Below, piece after piece: positions 34,214-42,597 of a stretch of DNA of 64,000 bases (the stretch's first letter is position 1; the number at the start of each line of letters is the position of its first letter). Under the pieces are notes generated by a model that was given only the letters and a program-made list of their open reading frames with translations, was not told where the DNA came from and did not search any database. The DNA is from Ketogulonicigenium vulgare WSH-001. GTDB lineage: Bacteria > Pseudomonadota > Alphaproteobacteria > Rhodobacterales > Rhodobacteraceae. The position numbers and the translations under genes are program-made. The stretch covers positions 2,110,501 to 2,174,500 of the forward strand of contig NC_017384.1 in assembly GCF_000223375.1 (NCBI RefSeq), read 5' to 3'.

Positions 34214-35392
34214 ATGTCTGACGCAACGCCCGCCCCATGGGACGATAAACATTTTCGCCGCGTGATGGGCCATTACCCGACCGGCGTCGTGCTGGTCACG
34301 GCGCTGGATCAACAGGGCGAACCGATTGGAATGGTTGTCGGATCTTTCACCTCAGTCTCGCTAGAGCCGCCTTTGGTCGCCTATATGCCGATGAAGAATT
34401 CGGGCACCTATGCGCGGATGCAGCACGCAGATCGCCTGGTGTTCAATGTGATCTCGGCGGATGATACCGACCTGTGTCGCCGCTTTGCCTCGCGCGCGGT
34501 AACGGATAAATGGGCGGGGGTGGCGTGGCACCCCTCGCGCAATGGTCTGCCCATTTTGGACGGCGCGGTGGCCTGGATCGAGGGCCGCGTCGACCGTGTG
34601 ATCGATGCGGGCGACCATGATCTGGTCTTTGTCGCGGTCGAAGACCTGGACGCCCCCCATGACACCATGCCCTTGCTGTTTTTCCAAGGCGGCTATGGCC
34701 GTTTCTCGCCCCGCTCGCTGGTGATGCGCCCGGGGCAAGATCTGTTCGCGCCGCTGCGCCTTGCCGAACGCGCCCGCCCCTATATGGAGGCTTTGGGCGA
34801 GGAGACCGGCTTTGAGGTTGGCCTGATGGGCCAGATCGACCACGAGCTGGTCCTGCTGGCCAGCGCCGCCGCCCCCGATACCGATACGCTGCCGCAGCTT
34901 TTGGGCAATCGCCTGCCGTTCGTGCCGCCCTCGGGGCAGTTGTTCGTCGCGTGGCGCGATCAGGCGGGCGTTGATGACTGGCTGGCGCGCGCGCCGACAC
35001 CGCTGGATGATGCCCTGCGCCAAAGCCTGACGGACAGCCTCGCGCGTGTGCGGGACCGCGGCTATTCGGTACTGCTCGAATCCGCCCATCACCCCGCGAT
35101 TGACCGCGATGCCGCCGCGCTCAGCCAGGATCGTCTGACACCTGCAGGCCACCGCCGTCTGCTGGGGGCGATTGCCGCATTGGCCGACCGCTATGAACCC
35201 GCAACAATCCCGGCGGATGAGCGTATCCGCGTCATCTCTGCCCCGGTGCGGGACGGCGCGGGCCGCGTGGTGGCGGCGCTGCAACTGCGCAGCCTGCCGC
35301 TGGGGATCACGGATGCCGCCTTGGCCACGCTGGTCGACAAACTGAAATCCACCGCCCAGCGCCTTGGCGAAAAGGCCATCGCGCCCGAGTAA
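34214..35392 (+). CDS. Flavin reductase-like domain fused to an IclR-type effector domain
   Basis: 392 residues from ATG 34214, with AGGAG 6 nt upstream. Residues ~1-165 are the FMN-binding flavin reductase fold: MGHYPTGVVLVTA, GMVVGSFTSVSLEPPLVAYMP and FFQGGYGRF. From ~175 to ~385 the sequence resembles the ligand-binding domain of IclR regulators (LAERARPYMEALGEETGFEVGL, LLGNRLPFVPPSGQLFVAW, VRDRGYSVLLES, ISAPVRDGAGRVVAALQL) without the DNA-binding helix-turn-helix. Possibly a reductase gated by an aromatic ligand, partner to a two-component monooxygenase. Physiological role unknown. Confidence 0.82.
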   Translation: MSDATPAPWDDKHFRRVMGHYPTGVVLVTALDQQGEPIGMVVGSFTSVSLEPPLVAYMPMKNSGTYARMQHADRLVFNVISADDTDLCRRFASRAVTDKWAGVAWHPSRNGLPILDGAVAWIEGRVDRVIDAGDHDLVFVAVEDLDAPHDTMPLLFFQGGYGRFSPRSLVMRPGQDLFAPLRLAERARPYMEALGEETGFEVGLMGQIDHELVLLASAAAPDTDTLPQLLGNRLPFVPPSGQLFVAWRDQAGVDDWLARAPTPLDDALRQSLTDSLARVRDRGYSVLLESAHHPAIDRDAAALSQDRLTPAGHRRLLGAIAALADRYEPATIPADERIRVISAPVRDGAGRVVAALQLRSLPLGITDAALATLVDKLKSTAQRLGEKAIAPE

Positions 35393-35463
35393 CAAAGTCC
35401 TTCCATCCGGTCACGCCTTGGGCAATGCTGCGTGAAAACAAGGCTGTATCAGGGAGTGATCGG

Positions 35464-36564
35464 ATGCGAGTCGCAATCATCGGCGCGGGAATTGGCGGGA
35501 TGTCCACGGCTTGGGCCCTGCGCAAACGCGGAGCCGAGGTGATGCTCTTCGACCAAGGCGCGATCCCTAGCGTTACCGCCAGCTCGAACGACGAACACCG
35601 GATCACCCGCCATACCTATGGCGGCCTGCCGGGCTATGCTGCGCTGATGCCGCATGCCTTCGACACCTATGCCCGCATGTTTGCCGATATCGGCGCCGAT
35701 CACTATCTGCCCACCGGCATCATCTATGCCGCGCGCGGCGGCGAGGATCATTATGACGAGGTGGCCGCCGATCTCTCGCCCCTCGGGATCGCGCATCGCC
35801 GCCTGCCGCTGGGCGAGCTGGCCGCGCGCTTGCCTTTCGTGTCGCTGAACGGCATCACCAGCGCGTTCGAGGCCGGCGGCTCGGGCATTCTTTTCGCCGG
35901 CCGCATTGTGCGCGATCTGGCGGCATGGCTTGCGGAAAACGGCGTCGAGATGCACCCGCATTCCAAAGTCACCGCAATCGATACCGAGGCGGCAACCGTC
36001 ACTGTCGGCGATAGGGTCCATAGCGCCGATCTGGTGGTGATCGCGGCGGGCGCTTGGGTCACGAACCTGCTGCCGGGGATGGCGGATCGGCTAAAACCCT
36101 CGCGCCAGTTGGTGCTCTATCTGGAACCGCCCGCCCATCACGCCAGCGCTTGGGCCGAGGCCCCGGTGATGATCGACGTCGGCCCCGATTTTGGCGCCTA
36201 TATCCTGCCGCCGCGCAATGGCACCCGCCTGAAAATCGGCGATCACCGCTTTACCCGCATCGGCCACGGCGACGATGACCGCATCGCCACCGATTTCGAC
36301 ATTGCGCCGGTCTTGCATGCCGCACAAACCGCTTTCAAGGATTTCGACCAGTATAAAATCCTTGAACCCAAAGTCTGCTATTACACTGTGACGGATGACG
36401 AGCGTTTCGTCATTGAAAAGGCAGGATCGGCCGCTTGGCTGCTTAGCGCCTGTTCGGGTCACGGGTTCAAGCTGGGCGCGCTGATGGGCGAAGGGCTGGC
36501 CCGCACCATCATGGGCGATGCGCCTGCGGGGGATGTCACAGCATGGGCGGCTGGGCGGCGTTGA
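35464..36564 (+). CDS. FAD-dependent amine oxidoreductase (monomeric sarcosine oxidase-like)
   Basis: 366 residues. N-terminal FAD fold VAIIGAGIGGMSTAWALRKRG, the SSNDEHRITRHTYG segment (SxxxxRxxR substrate region of MSOX-type enzymes), and KVCYYTVTDDERFVIEK near 315, whose Cys corresponds to the residue that carries covalent FAD in MSOX/MTOX. The C-terminal SACSGHGFKLG closes the fold. Oxidises a secondary or N-methyl amino acid; the exact substrate is open. AGGGAG lies 8 nt upstream of ATG 35464. Confidence 0.88.
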   Translation: MRVAIIGAGIGGMSTAWALRKRGAEVMLFDQGAIPSVTASSNDEHRITRHTYGGLPGYAALMPHAFDTYARMFADIGADHYLPTGIIYAARGGEDHYDEVAADLSPLGIAHRRLPLGELAARLPFVSLNGITSAFEAGGSGILFAGRIVRDLAAWLAENGVEMHPHSKVTAIDTEAATVTVGDRVHSADLVVIAAGAWVTNLLPGMADRLKPSRQLVLYLEPPAHHASAWAEAPVMIDVGPDFGAYILPPRNGTRLKIGDHRFTRIGHGDDDRIATDFDIAPVLHAAQTAFKDFDQYKILEPKVCYYTVTDDERFVIEKAGSAAWLLSACSGHGFKLGALMGEGLARTIMGDAPAGDVTAWAAGRR

Positions 36565-36598
36565 CAAGACGGCGGTTCCACGCCAAACCGCCCGCGAC

Positions 36599-36675
36599 GG
36601 CCCCATAGCTCAACTGGATAGAGCAAGCGCCTTCTAAGCGCTAGGTTCCGGGTTCGATTCCTGGTGGGGTCGCCA
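36599..36675 (+). tRNA. tRNA-Arg (TCT anticodon)
   Basis: 77 bases including an encoded CCA. Acceptor GGCCCCA pairs with TGGGGTC with one G-T; anticodon stem AGCGC/GCGCT encloses CTTCTAA, giving anticodon TCT; the T loop is GGTTCGATTCC. It reads AGA codons, rare in this GC-rich genome. No integrase or direct-repeat attachment site is seen beside it. Confidence 0.96.
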
Positions 36676-36791
36676 TGGCCATTTTGGCATGGCAAGCGGC
36701 GGTTTCAGGCACGAAATGCGGGACTGGACCAAAATACTTTACATTTCGAAAACACGAAACAATCGTAAACCTCGGACAAGCGGGGTTAAAG

Positions 36792-37799
36792 ATGGCAAGT
36801 TTCATTTTTCTACATGTGTACAAGGTAATCTATAACTCGGATGGATCTGTCGAGGCAGAGCGTTCGAGCATCAGCTGGGGCGCCAATGCCACCTGGAGTA
36901 ACGGCGAATCCGGTGACCTGTTCGAAGTCGGCGACATCCTCAGCCTCGATTTCTTCGCCCAGTACAGCGACCTGTTGCGCTATGAAGGCGCCGCGGGACC
37001 CTATGTGCTGGCCAGCGTGGTGACCATGTTGCCACTTGCACCGCCCGGTCTGTTTGCGCCGGGGGATTTCGTCATCATCTCGAACGCGACCCAGGCCGAG
37101 CTGGATGCGCTGGACGTGTCGACGCTTGATTTCCAGCCGGTGGCCTTCGACACAACCACAGGCCTCGCCGTCGCAGCGCCCTGTTTTACCGCCGGCACGT
37201 TGATCGAGACCCCCAATGGCCCGAAACGGATTGAGGATCTGGTTGCCGGCGATCTGGTGGTGACTAGGGATAACGGGCCGCAAATCCTGCGCTGGGTTGG
37301 TGAAAGTCTTGTTTCTGCTGCGGCCCTTGCCGCCCGTCCAAAACTGCGTCCCATCCGCATCAGCGCGGGCGCGCTGGGTACCGGATTGCCGACGCAGGAC
37401 TTGCTCGTGTCCCCGCAACACCGCGTGCTGGTGCAATCCAAGATCGCCGCGCGCATGTTTGATCAGGACGAGGTTCTGGTGCCTGCCGTCAAGCTCACAG
37501 CGCTGCCCGGAATCTTTATCGAACCCGAAAGCCAAGATGTCCGCTATTTCCACATGCTTTTTGATCGGCACGAGATCGTCATATCCAATGGCGCGCTGAC
37601 CGAAAGCCTGCACACTGGTCCGATCGCGCTGCGCAGCCTGCCCCATGCTGCGCGTATCGAGATTTTCACGCTATTCCCAGATCTCGCACAAATCGGCGCA
37701 GCGCGCGAACTGGCGCGACCCGTGCCAAAAGGCAGCGAAATTGCAAGCCTGCTGGGGCGGCATGCAAAGAACGACAAGCCGCTGCAACAGGTTTCGTGA
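36792..37799 (+). CDS. Hint (Hedgehog/intein-type) domain protein
   Basis: 335 residues from ATG 36792. Residues ~1-130 are a variable N-terminal part. From ~130 a Hint domain begins at APCFTAGTLIETPNGPKRIEDL (catalytic-type Cys in PCFTAG, then VAGDLVVT), with DLLVSPQHRVLV (the TxxH-like block with SPQHR) and YFHMLFDRHEIVISNG further on. This is the Hint_2 type frequent in Rhodobacteraceae, sometimes linked to RTX or surface proteins. No signal peptide. An upstream frame starts in the tRNA CCA end and is rejected. Confidence 0.82.
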   Translation: MASFIFLHVYKVIYNSDGSVEAERSSISWGANATWSNGESGDLFEVGDILSLDFFAQYSDLLRYEGAAGPYVLASVVTMLPLAPPGLFAPGDFVIISNATQAELDALDVSTLDFQPVAFDTTTGLAVAAPCFTAGTLIETPNGPKRIEDLVAGDLVVTRDNGPQILRWVGESLVSAAALAARPKLRPIRISAGALGTGLPTQDLLVSPQHRVLVQSKIAARMFDQDEVLVPAVKLTALPGIFIEPESQDVRYFHMLFDRHEIVISNGALTESLHTGPIALRSLPHAARIEIFTLFPDLAQIGAARELARPVPKGSEIASLLGRHAKNDKPLQQVS

Positions 37800-37829
37800 T
37801 CCCTATCACATATCTGCTTTACGCCGTTC

Positions 37830-38045
37830 AGGCGCGGGGTATGCGGGCGATCGGCGCGCAAGCGCAAGAGCTGCAAAGCGAAAGCGGCGCCGATCCCTTG
37901 CCTTTGCAGATCGCTCCGCACAGCAAGAGGCCCAAGGCCGAACCAGCCCAGATCCTGCCCCGCGATCCGCCGCGCCCATAAAGGCGTCCGCAATCAAGGT
38001 GGTAATAGCGGGGCTATCGGCTGGGGTTTCATCGCGGATCAACAT
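37830..38045 (-). pseudogene. Decayed GNAT N-acetyltransferase
   Basis: ATG 38045 opens LIRDETPADSPAITTLIADAF, a normal GNAT N-terminus. After ~24 codons the reading frame must shift to continue with DLGWFGLGPLAVRSDLQRQGIGAAF (key GLGPLAV and QRQGIG), the acetyl-CoA-binding region. About 60 residues expected between the two halves are missing, and the C-terminal part is cut short by fusion to unrelated sequence. So the gene has an internal deletion that is out of frame. It lies between the Hint gene and the bestrophin-like gene. Confidence 0.75.
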
Positions 38046-38084
38046 GGCACCATGATCCGCGATCCGTCCGCTTGCCGCAAGCGG

Positions 38085-38981
38085 TCAGGTGAGGACGCAA
38101 TCTTTCGGCTGCATCGCGGCGGGCAGGTTCGCCTCGCCCATGGCGGCGCGCATATTGATCTCGACCGCGCGGGCATAGGCGGCGATGGGCAGATCGTTCG
38201 GCATCAGGCCAAAGGGCTCCTCTAGCTCGTCGCCCAGCGCGTCGAGGCCAAAGAACGTATAGGCGACCAGCATCACCGCCAAAGGTGTGCCCCAGCCCAG
38301 AAAATCGGCAAAACCAAAGGGCAGCAAAAAGCAAAACAGATAGGCCGTGCGGTGCAACAGCAGCGTATAGGCAAAGGGCAAGGGCGTGTTCAGCAACCGC
38401 TCGCACGAGATCTGCGCCTGACACAGCGTCGCGATATGGCGGTTTAGCGCATAGGCCTCGCCCGCCTGCAACGCGCCCGCACGCAAAAGCTGACCAACCT
38501 CGGCCGTCATCTGATGCAAGATCGCCTCGGGCGGGCTGATCGTATGCAGGGGCGTCGCGCCCGCGCTGCGATGGCCGCCCGCGCGCAGCACGATAACCGT
38601 CGCGCTGGCAAAGGCGATGACCTGCTCCAGCAGCTTGCGCCGCGCGGGCGATGGAGATGGCGCGCCATCATCCAGCACCACGCTTTGGCGCGAGATGTCA
38701 TTGCTGGTCTGGATGATCAGCCCCCACAGCTTGCGCCCCTCCCACCAGCGATCATAACTGGCGGTGTTGCGAAAGCTGAGAAAGATTGACAGCGCGATCC
38801 CGATCAGCGCGAAAGGCGCAGGGTTCACGCCGGGCACCACGGAGGGATAGGTATGATGCGCCCAGACGATCAGGGTCGACATCGCACCAACCACCAGCAA
38901 TTGCGGAAAAATCCGCTGAATGACCCCTCCTTTTATGACGAACAGCATCAAAAGGGCATTGGGTCGCTTGCGGACGATCAT
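38085..38981 (-). CDS. Bestrophin-like (UPF0187/YneE) membrane channel protein
   Basis: 298 residues from ATG 38981, which gives the family N-terminus MIVRKRP. Four hydrophobic segments and the bestrophin signatures SIFLSFRNTASYDRWWEGRK (core FRNTxSYDRWWEGR), IPxPFAYxxxLHRTAYLF-like sequence and LGDELEEPFG near the C-terminus. Bacterial homologues form pentameric ion channels. The longer frame to 39083 adds a Pro-rich leader of doubtful reality. Lies 109 bases after pqqE on the same strand, perhaps read-through from the pqq operon. Confidence 0.85.
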   Translation of the reverse strand: MIVRKRPNALLMLFVIKGGVIQRIFPQLLVVGAMSTLIVWAHHTYPSVVPGVNPAPFALIGIALSIFLSFRNTASYDRWWEGRKLWGLIIQTSNDISRQSVVLDDGAPSPSPARRKLLEQVIAFASATVIVLRAGGHRSAGATPLHTISPPEAILHQMTAEVGQLLRAGALQAGEAYALNRHIATLCQAQISCERLLNTPLPFAYTLLLHRTAYLFCFLLPFGFADFLGWGTPLAVMLVAYTFFGLDALGDELEEPFGLMPNDLPIAAYARAVEINMRAAMGEANLPAAMQPKDCVLT

Positions 38982-39090
38982 TTCGGGCTCGCTTGGCGCA
39001 GGTGGCGCGGGATGGCTGGGATTGATCCCTCTGCCAAACGCCCGCGCCGCCCCGCCGTCAATCAGCGAGATTGTCGCAGTCAACTATCCG

Positions 39091-40236
39091 TCAGCTATCC
39101 GCGCGTGCATTCGCGAAGTTGCGATAGATAAAGTCATCTTCGGATGCGATGGATTCCGCCATCGCGGTGCGAAAGATCGCCTCGTGCAGCGGCGATTTCG
39201 CACAGGCCGGATCGGTGGCCGAGGCGTCTTTGGCCAAAGCATAGGCCTGACAGCGGCAACCGCCAAAGTCGATTTCCTTGAACGCGCAGCTTTTGCACGG
39301 CTCGGGCATCCAGTCGGTGCCGCGGAAACAATTCATCGCATCGGAGTTATGCCAGATCCATTCCAACGTCCGCTCTTTCAGGCTGTCGAAACGCAGCTCG
39401 GTGATCGTCTCGGCGGCATGGCACGGCAGCACATGGCCCGAGGGGCTGATGTTGAAGAACTGCCGCCCCCAGCCGCCCATGCATTGCTTTGGCCGCGCGG
39501 CGTAATAGTCGGGGATCACATAGTCGATTTCCAAAATACCCTTCAGCCGCGCGCGGGCCTCGTTGACGATATTGGTCGTGTCCTCCAGCTGGGCAAAGGT
39601 CGGCATCAGGGCTTGGCGGTTTTTCAGCGCCCAGCCGTAATATTGCACGTTTGCGACCTCGAGGCGTGCAGCGCCCCATTCCACCGCTTTTTCAATGATC
39701 TGCGGCAGCTCGGGCAGGTTCTGACGGTGGACAACGGCATTCACCGTCAGCGCAAGGCCCGCCTCCAGCGTCCAAGTGGCGGTGTCATGCTTTTTCGGCA
39801 ACGCATTCTTGAACCCGCCGATCAGATCGGACATCTGCCCCGTCGCGCCCTGAATGGACACCTGCACATGGCTCAGGCCCGCATCCGCCAGCCGGAACAT
39901 CCGATCACGCGTCATCATCACGCCCGAGGTGATCAGGTTCGAATAAAGCCCCACATCCGAGGCATGTTGCACCAACTGTTCCAGATCCTTGCGCACGGTC
40001 GGCTCGCCGCCCGAAAAGTGGATCTGCAACACGCCCAAGTCCGCCATCTGGGTCATGGCGCTGCACCATTGCTCGGTCGTCATCTCGCGGCTGGCCTGTT
40101 CCAACTGGATCGGGTTCGAGCAATAGCCGCATTGCAGCGGACAGCGGTGGGTCAGCTCGGCCAGAACCGCCAGCGGCAGGCCATAGGTGTTGCGGGCGTC
40201 AACCGCTTTGCCGACGATGCGAAATGGGTCATCCAT
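39091..40236 (-). CDS. pqqE: PqqA peptide cyclase (radical SAM)
   Basis: 381 residues. The radical SAM motif is LTHRCPLQCGYC near 28-39 (Cys-x3-Cys-x2-Cys), followed by HFSGGEPTVR. The C-terminal SPASM region has CMGGWG, PCHAA, CKSCAFKEIDFGGCRCQA with the extra cluster cysteines. PqqE joins Glu and Tyr of the PqqA peptide by a C-C bond, with PqqD as chaperone. The start overlaps the pqqD stop by eight bases. Last gene of the pqqABCDE operon. Confidence 0.97.
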   Translation of the reverse strand: MDDPFRIVGKAVDARNTYGLPLAVLAELTHRCPLQCGYCSNPIQLEQASREMTTEQWCSAMTQMADLGVLQIHFSGGEPTVRKDLEQLVQHASDVGLYSNLITSGVMMTRDRMFRLADAGLSHVQVSIQGATGQMSDLIGGFKNALPKKHDTATWTLEAGLALTVNAVVHRQNLPELPQIIEKAVEWGAARLEVANVQYYGWALKNRQALMPTFAQLEDTTNIVNEARARLKGILEIDYVIPDYYAARPKQCMGGWGRQFFNISPSGHVLPCHAAETITELRFDSLKERTLEWIWHNSDAMNCFRGTDWMPEPCKSCAFKEIDFGGCRCQAYALAKDASATDPACAKSPLHEAIFRTAMAESIASEDDFIYRNFANARADS

Positions 40237-40534
40237 TTGGGATTGCCTCCTCCGATAGCAGATAGCCGCGGTTCGCGAGGTCTTGCAGAACCTCGATCAC
40301 ATCCCCAGCGATCACATCGCGCGGGGCGGCGTATTTTTCAGCCAAGCGGTTGATCGCGCCTGACAGCGGGCCGCCGTCGAGTTCTTGCAAAACGGCGACA
40401 CAGGTTTCATCGGGCACAAGGATCTTTTCCGGGGCCAGCAGCAGCCACAGCCCGCGTGCCTTGTCCCAGCGCAGCCGCACTTGGCGGTGCAGGCGCAGGG
40501 GCATATCCTCGGCAATCGTCAGGCGGCCCTGCAT
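40229..40534 (-). CDS. pqqD: PqqA-binding chaperone PqqD
   Basis: 101 residues from ATG 40534, which overlaps the pqqC stop in TGATG and has GGAG 8 nt upstream; the GTG at 40543 is a weaker option. Typical PqqD features: P-L-RLHRQVRLRWDKARGLWLLLAPE (key RLxWDxARxxWxLLAPE) and a C-terminal helix LLSEE. It presents PqqA to PqqE. Confidence 0.95.
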   Translation of the reverse strand: MQGRLTIAEDMPLRLHRQVRLRWDKARGLWLLLAPEKILVPDETCVAVLQELDGGPLSGAINRLAEKYAAPRDVIAGDVIEVLQDLANRGYLLSEEAIPNG

Positions 40535-41298
40535 CACGCCCACTCCGCCGGATTGAACACGCCGGGCGGGGGATGCCCCTCGACATAGGCATGTTGCAGC
40601 GCGTCAAGCTGGGTCCACAGGACATTGCATTTAAAGATCAACGCCTCGACCACGCGCTGGCGCTCTTCGGGGGTGCGGGCATTGCGCTTGACGTAATCAA
40701 GACAGAAATCCGCATCCTTATTGGCTTGCGCCACCCGGCGGGTGAAATAGGCCATCACGCTGGGATTCACGAAATCATAATGCGCGAGCATCCCCGCGAT
40801 GCGTTCCTTGTGGATATTGGCGGCGAAAACCTCGGTCAGCGCGGATGCCACCGCCTCGAGCGGGCTGCGATCGCGGACGAAATTGATATAGGCATCCACC
40901 GCAAACCGCGTCGCGGGCAGAATGCCGACGGTCGAGGTGACGTAATCGCGCGGCAGGCCCAGCGCGTCGGTCAGCACCAGCCAGCGCTCGATGCCGCCTT
41001 CCTCACCATGCGTATTGCCATCGTGATCCTCGATCCGTTGGCGCCATTCCAACCGCACCGCATGGTCGCGAAAGCGCGACAGCACCACGGCATCTTTGAT
41101 CGGGATCGAGCTTTGATAATAATAGCGGTTCAGTGCCCAGGCCTGCACCTGACCCTTGTTCAGCTTGCCGCCGTGCAGCAGGTGATGGAACGGATGCAGG
41201 TTGTGATAGCGCGCGGCGCCGATTTCGCGCAGCCGCAATTCCAGCGCCTCGGGCGTGTCCAGCGTGCGGGGGGTCGGGTCTAGAATGATGTCTTTCAT
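40534..41298 (-). CDS. pqqC: Pyrroloquinoline-quinone synthase PqqC
   Basis: 254 residues, the usual length. Heme-oxygenase-like all-helical fold with YHNLHPFHHLLHGGKLNKGQVQAWALNRYYYQ (key HPFHxxLxxGKL and NRYYYQ), VLSRFRDHAVRLEWRQRI and HYDFVNPSVMAYF. Catalyses the final cofactor-less oxidation and ring closure giving PQQ. Overlaps pqqB by four bases. Confidence 0.97.
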   Translation of the reverse strand: MKDIILDPTPRTLDTPEALELRLREIGAARYHNLHPFHHLLHGGKLNKGQVQAWALNRYYYQSSIPIKDAVVLSRFRDHAVRLEWRQRIEDHDGNTHGEEGGIERWLVLTDALGLPRDYVTSTVGILPATRFAVDAYINFVRDRSPLEAVASALTEVFAANIHKERIAGMLAHYDFVNPSVMAYFTRRVAQANKDADFCLDYVKRNARTPEERQRVVEALIFKCNVLWTQLDALQHAYVEGHPPPGVFNPAEWA

Positions 41299-42173
41299 AG
41301 CGTCATACTCATACCTGCCTGCCCGACGACCCAGCCTGCGGCGATGGTCTGCGCATATTCGGAGGTTCCTGGGCGTAGGACGGGGTTGGAATTATTGATA
41401 TGCACCAGCACGCGCTGGCCGAGCGGGATATCGTGCAGACGTGCGATCACGCCCGCCGCGCCCGAGATCGAGACATGTCCCATGCTGGCTCCGGTCTTTT
41501 GCGCAAGGCCCGCGCGGATCATCTCGTCATCGCGCCAGAGTGTGCCGTCGAAAAACAGCGCATCTGCCCCGCTGACGCGGGCGCGTAAATCATCGGTAAT
41601 CTCGGCGCACGCTGGGATTACAAAAGCGGTCTTGTCCTTCGCGCGGATACGCAGGCCGATCGTGTCGCCATCGTCCGCCGCTTGGCCCGATTGCTCGAGA
41701 TACCAGGCGGGTTTGCCCGGAACGGGGAAAGAGGTGACATAAAGTCCCGCGAGCGGCTGGAATTCTTCCCCTTGGGGAAGGTTCCGGCGCGATACGCGGG
41801 TCAGCACGTCGAAAATGCTGTTTTTGCCAAGGGTCTCCAGCACAGATCCATCGGCCCAAAGGTCGAAGGCATGCCCCTCGCGCAGGGTCAGCAGCCCCGC
41901 AACAGCGTCAATCTCGGCATTCGTCAGCAACACCGCCTTGACCGGGCTATCACGGAGAGAGCGCGGATGCAGGTCAGGCGTCTCCAGCAGTTGCTGGCGA
42001 ATGTCAGGGGATGCGTTCAAAAGCAGCCAGTCCTCGCCATCGGCGGACAGTGCCATCGAAAACTGGCCGTTTTGGGGCGCATCCCCGTTACGGGCCGCCG
42101 TGCACCCTGCGCAAGCGCAGTTCCACTGTGGTAGCCCGCCACCGGCGGCCGTCCCTAAAAGGCGGATAAACAT
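41295..42173 (-). CDS. pqqB: PQQ biosynthesis protein PqqB (metallo-beta-lactamase fold)
   Basis: 292 residues. Begins LLGTAAGGGLPQWNCACAGC, the PqqB signature (key AAGGGxPQWNC), followed by NASPDIRQQL and a C-terminal GHVSISGAAG and HINNSNPVL. It hydroxylates the Tyr of the intermediate in the PQQ pathway. GGAGAAA precedes the ATG; 42 bases separate it from pqqA. Confidence 0.97.
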   Translation of the reverse strand: MFIRLLGTAAGGGLPQWNCACAGCTAARNGDAPQNGQFSMALSADGEDWLLLNASPDIRQQLLETPDLHPRSLRDSPVKAVLLTNAEIDAVAGLLTLREGHAFDLWADGSVLETLGKNSIFDVLTRVSRRNLPQGEEFQPLAGLYVTSFPVPGKPAWYLEQSGQAADDGDTIGLRIRAKDKTAFVIPACAEITDDLRARVSGADALFFDGTLWRDDEMIRAGLAQKTGASMGHVSISGAAGVIARLHDIPLGQRVLVHINNSNPVLRPGTSEYAQTIAAGWVVGQAGMSMTL

Positions 42174-42215
42174 AGGCTTTCTCCGGCTGTTCAGGTGCGG
42201 CCGCCTTTGATCACC

Positions 42216-42308
42216 TTACTTGGTGGTCTTGGCTTGCTCGGCGCAGGCGTACATGTTGATTTCCATGCCGACCGGCGTTTCGAAGAATTTGGGCTTGATC
42301 CAGGCCAT
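42216..42308 (-). CDS. pqqA: PQQ precursor peptide PqqA
   Basis: A 30-residue peptide, MAWIKPKFFETPVGMEINMY then ACAEQAKTTK. The Glu and Tyr that become PQQ are present in the conserved E-x3-Y spacing (MEINMYA). The ATG at 42308 is chosen because AAGGG lies 9 nt upstream; the ATG at 42317 (adding MDI) would be immediately adjacent to that ribosome site. First gene of the operon and short enough to be missed by automatic callers. Confidence 0.93.
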   Translation of the reverse strand: MAWIKPKFFETPVGMEINMYACAEQAKTTK

Positions 42309-42317
42309 GATGTCCAT

Positions 42318-42597
42318 CCCTTGGCTAGATGTTGCGTTAACCGATGCGCTTGCACCGTGAATCAAAGCTAGACAAAATGTCGCAGCCCGTCTTGCTATGG
42401 AAACAATAGGATTAACCTATGGCAACGTGCACTGCGTTATAGCTGCGTCAATCTGTCAAGGATGCAGGCAGGTGCCGGGCGGCCAGTATTCCACCCTGCC
42501 CCTTTAATTTAAGGGGTTGATAGATAAACAATATTATCTCTATTGGTTTTGTCGTGTATTTATGTTACGTTGCTGTATCACATCGCGAGGTGCGCAA
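42318..42597. promoter_or_regulatory. Divergent promoter region between pqqA and the sulfurtransferase gene
   Basis: 280 bases, AT-rich on the right half (GATAAACAATATTATC around 42525). It holds the near-palindrome CCCCTTTAATTTAAGGGG (42499-42516), a 6-bp inverted repeat with a six-base centre, close to the sulfurtransferase start. No known PQQ regulator site is recognised. Confidence 0.45.

Noticed and set aside
36599-36791. Attachment site of an integrated element at tRNA-Arg
   Set aside because: No integrase and no second copy of the tRNA 3' end found by eye in the following sequence.
38920-40353. 477-codon frame on the + strand
   Set aside because: Antisense to pqqE, pqqD and the bestrophin start; the pqq genes have clear catalytic motifs.
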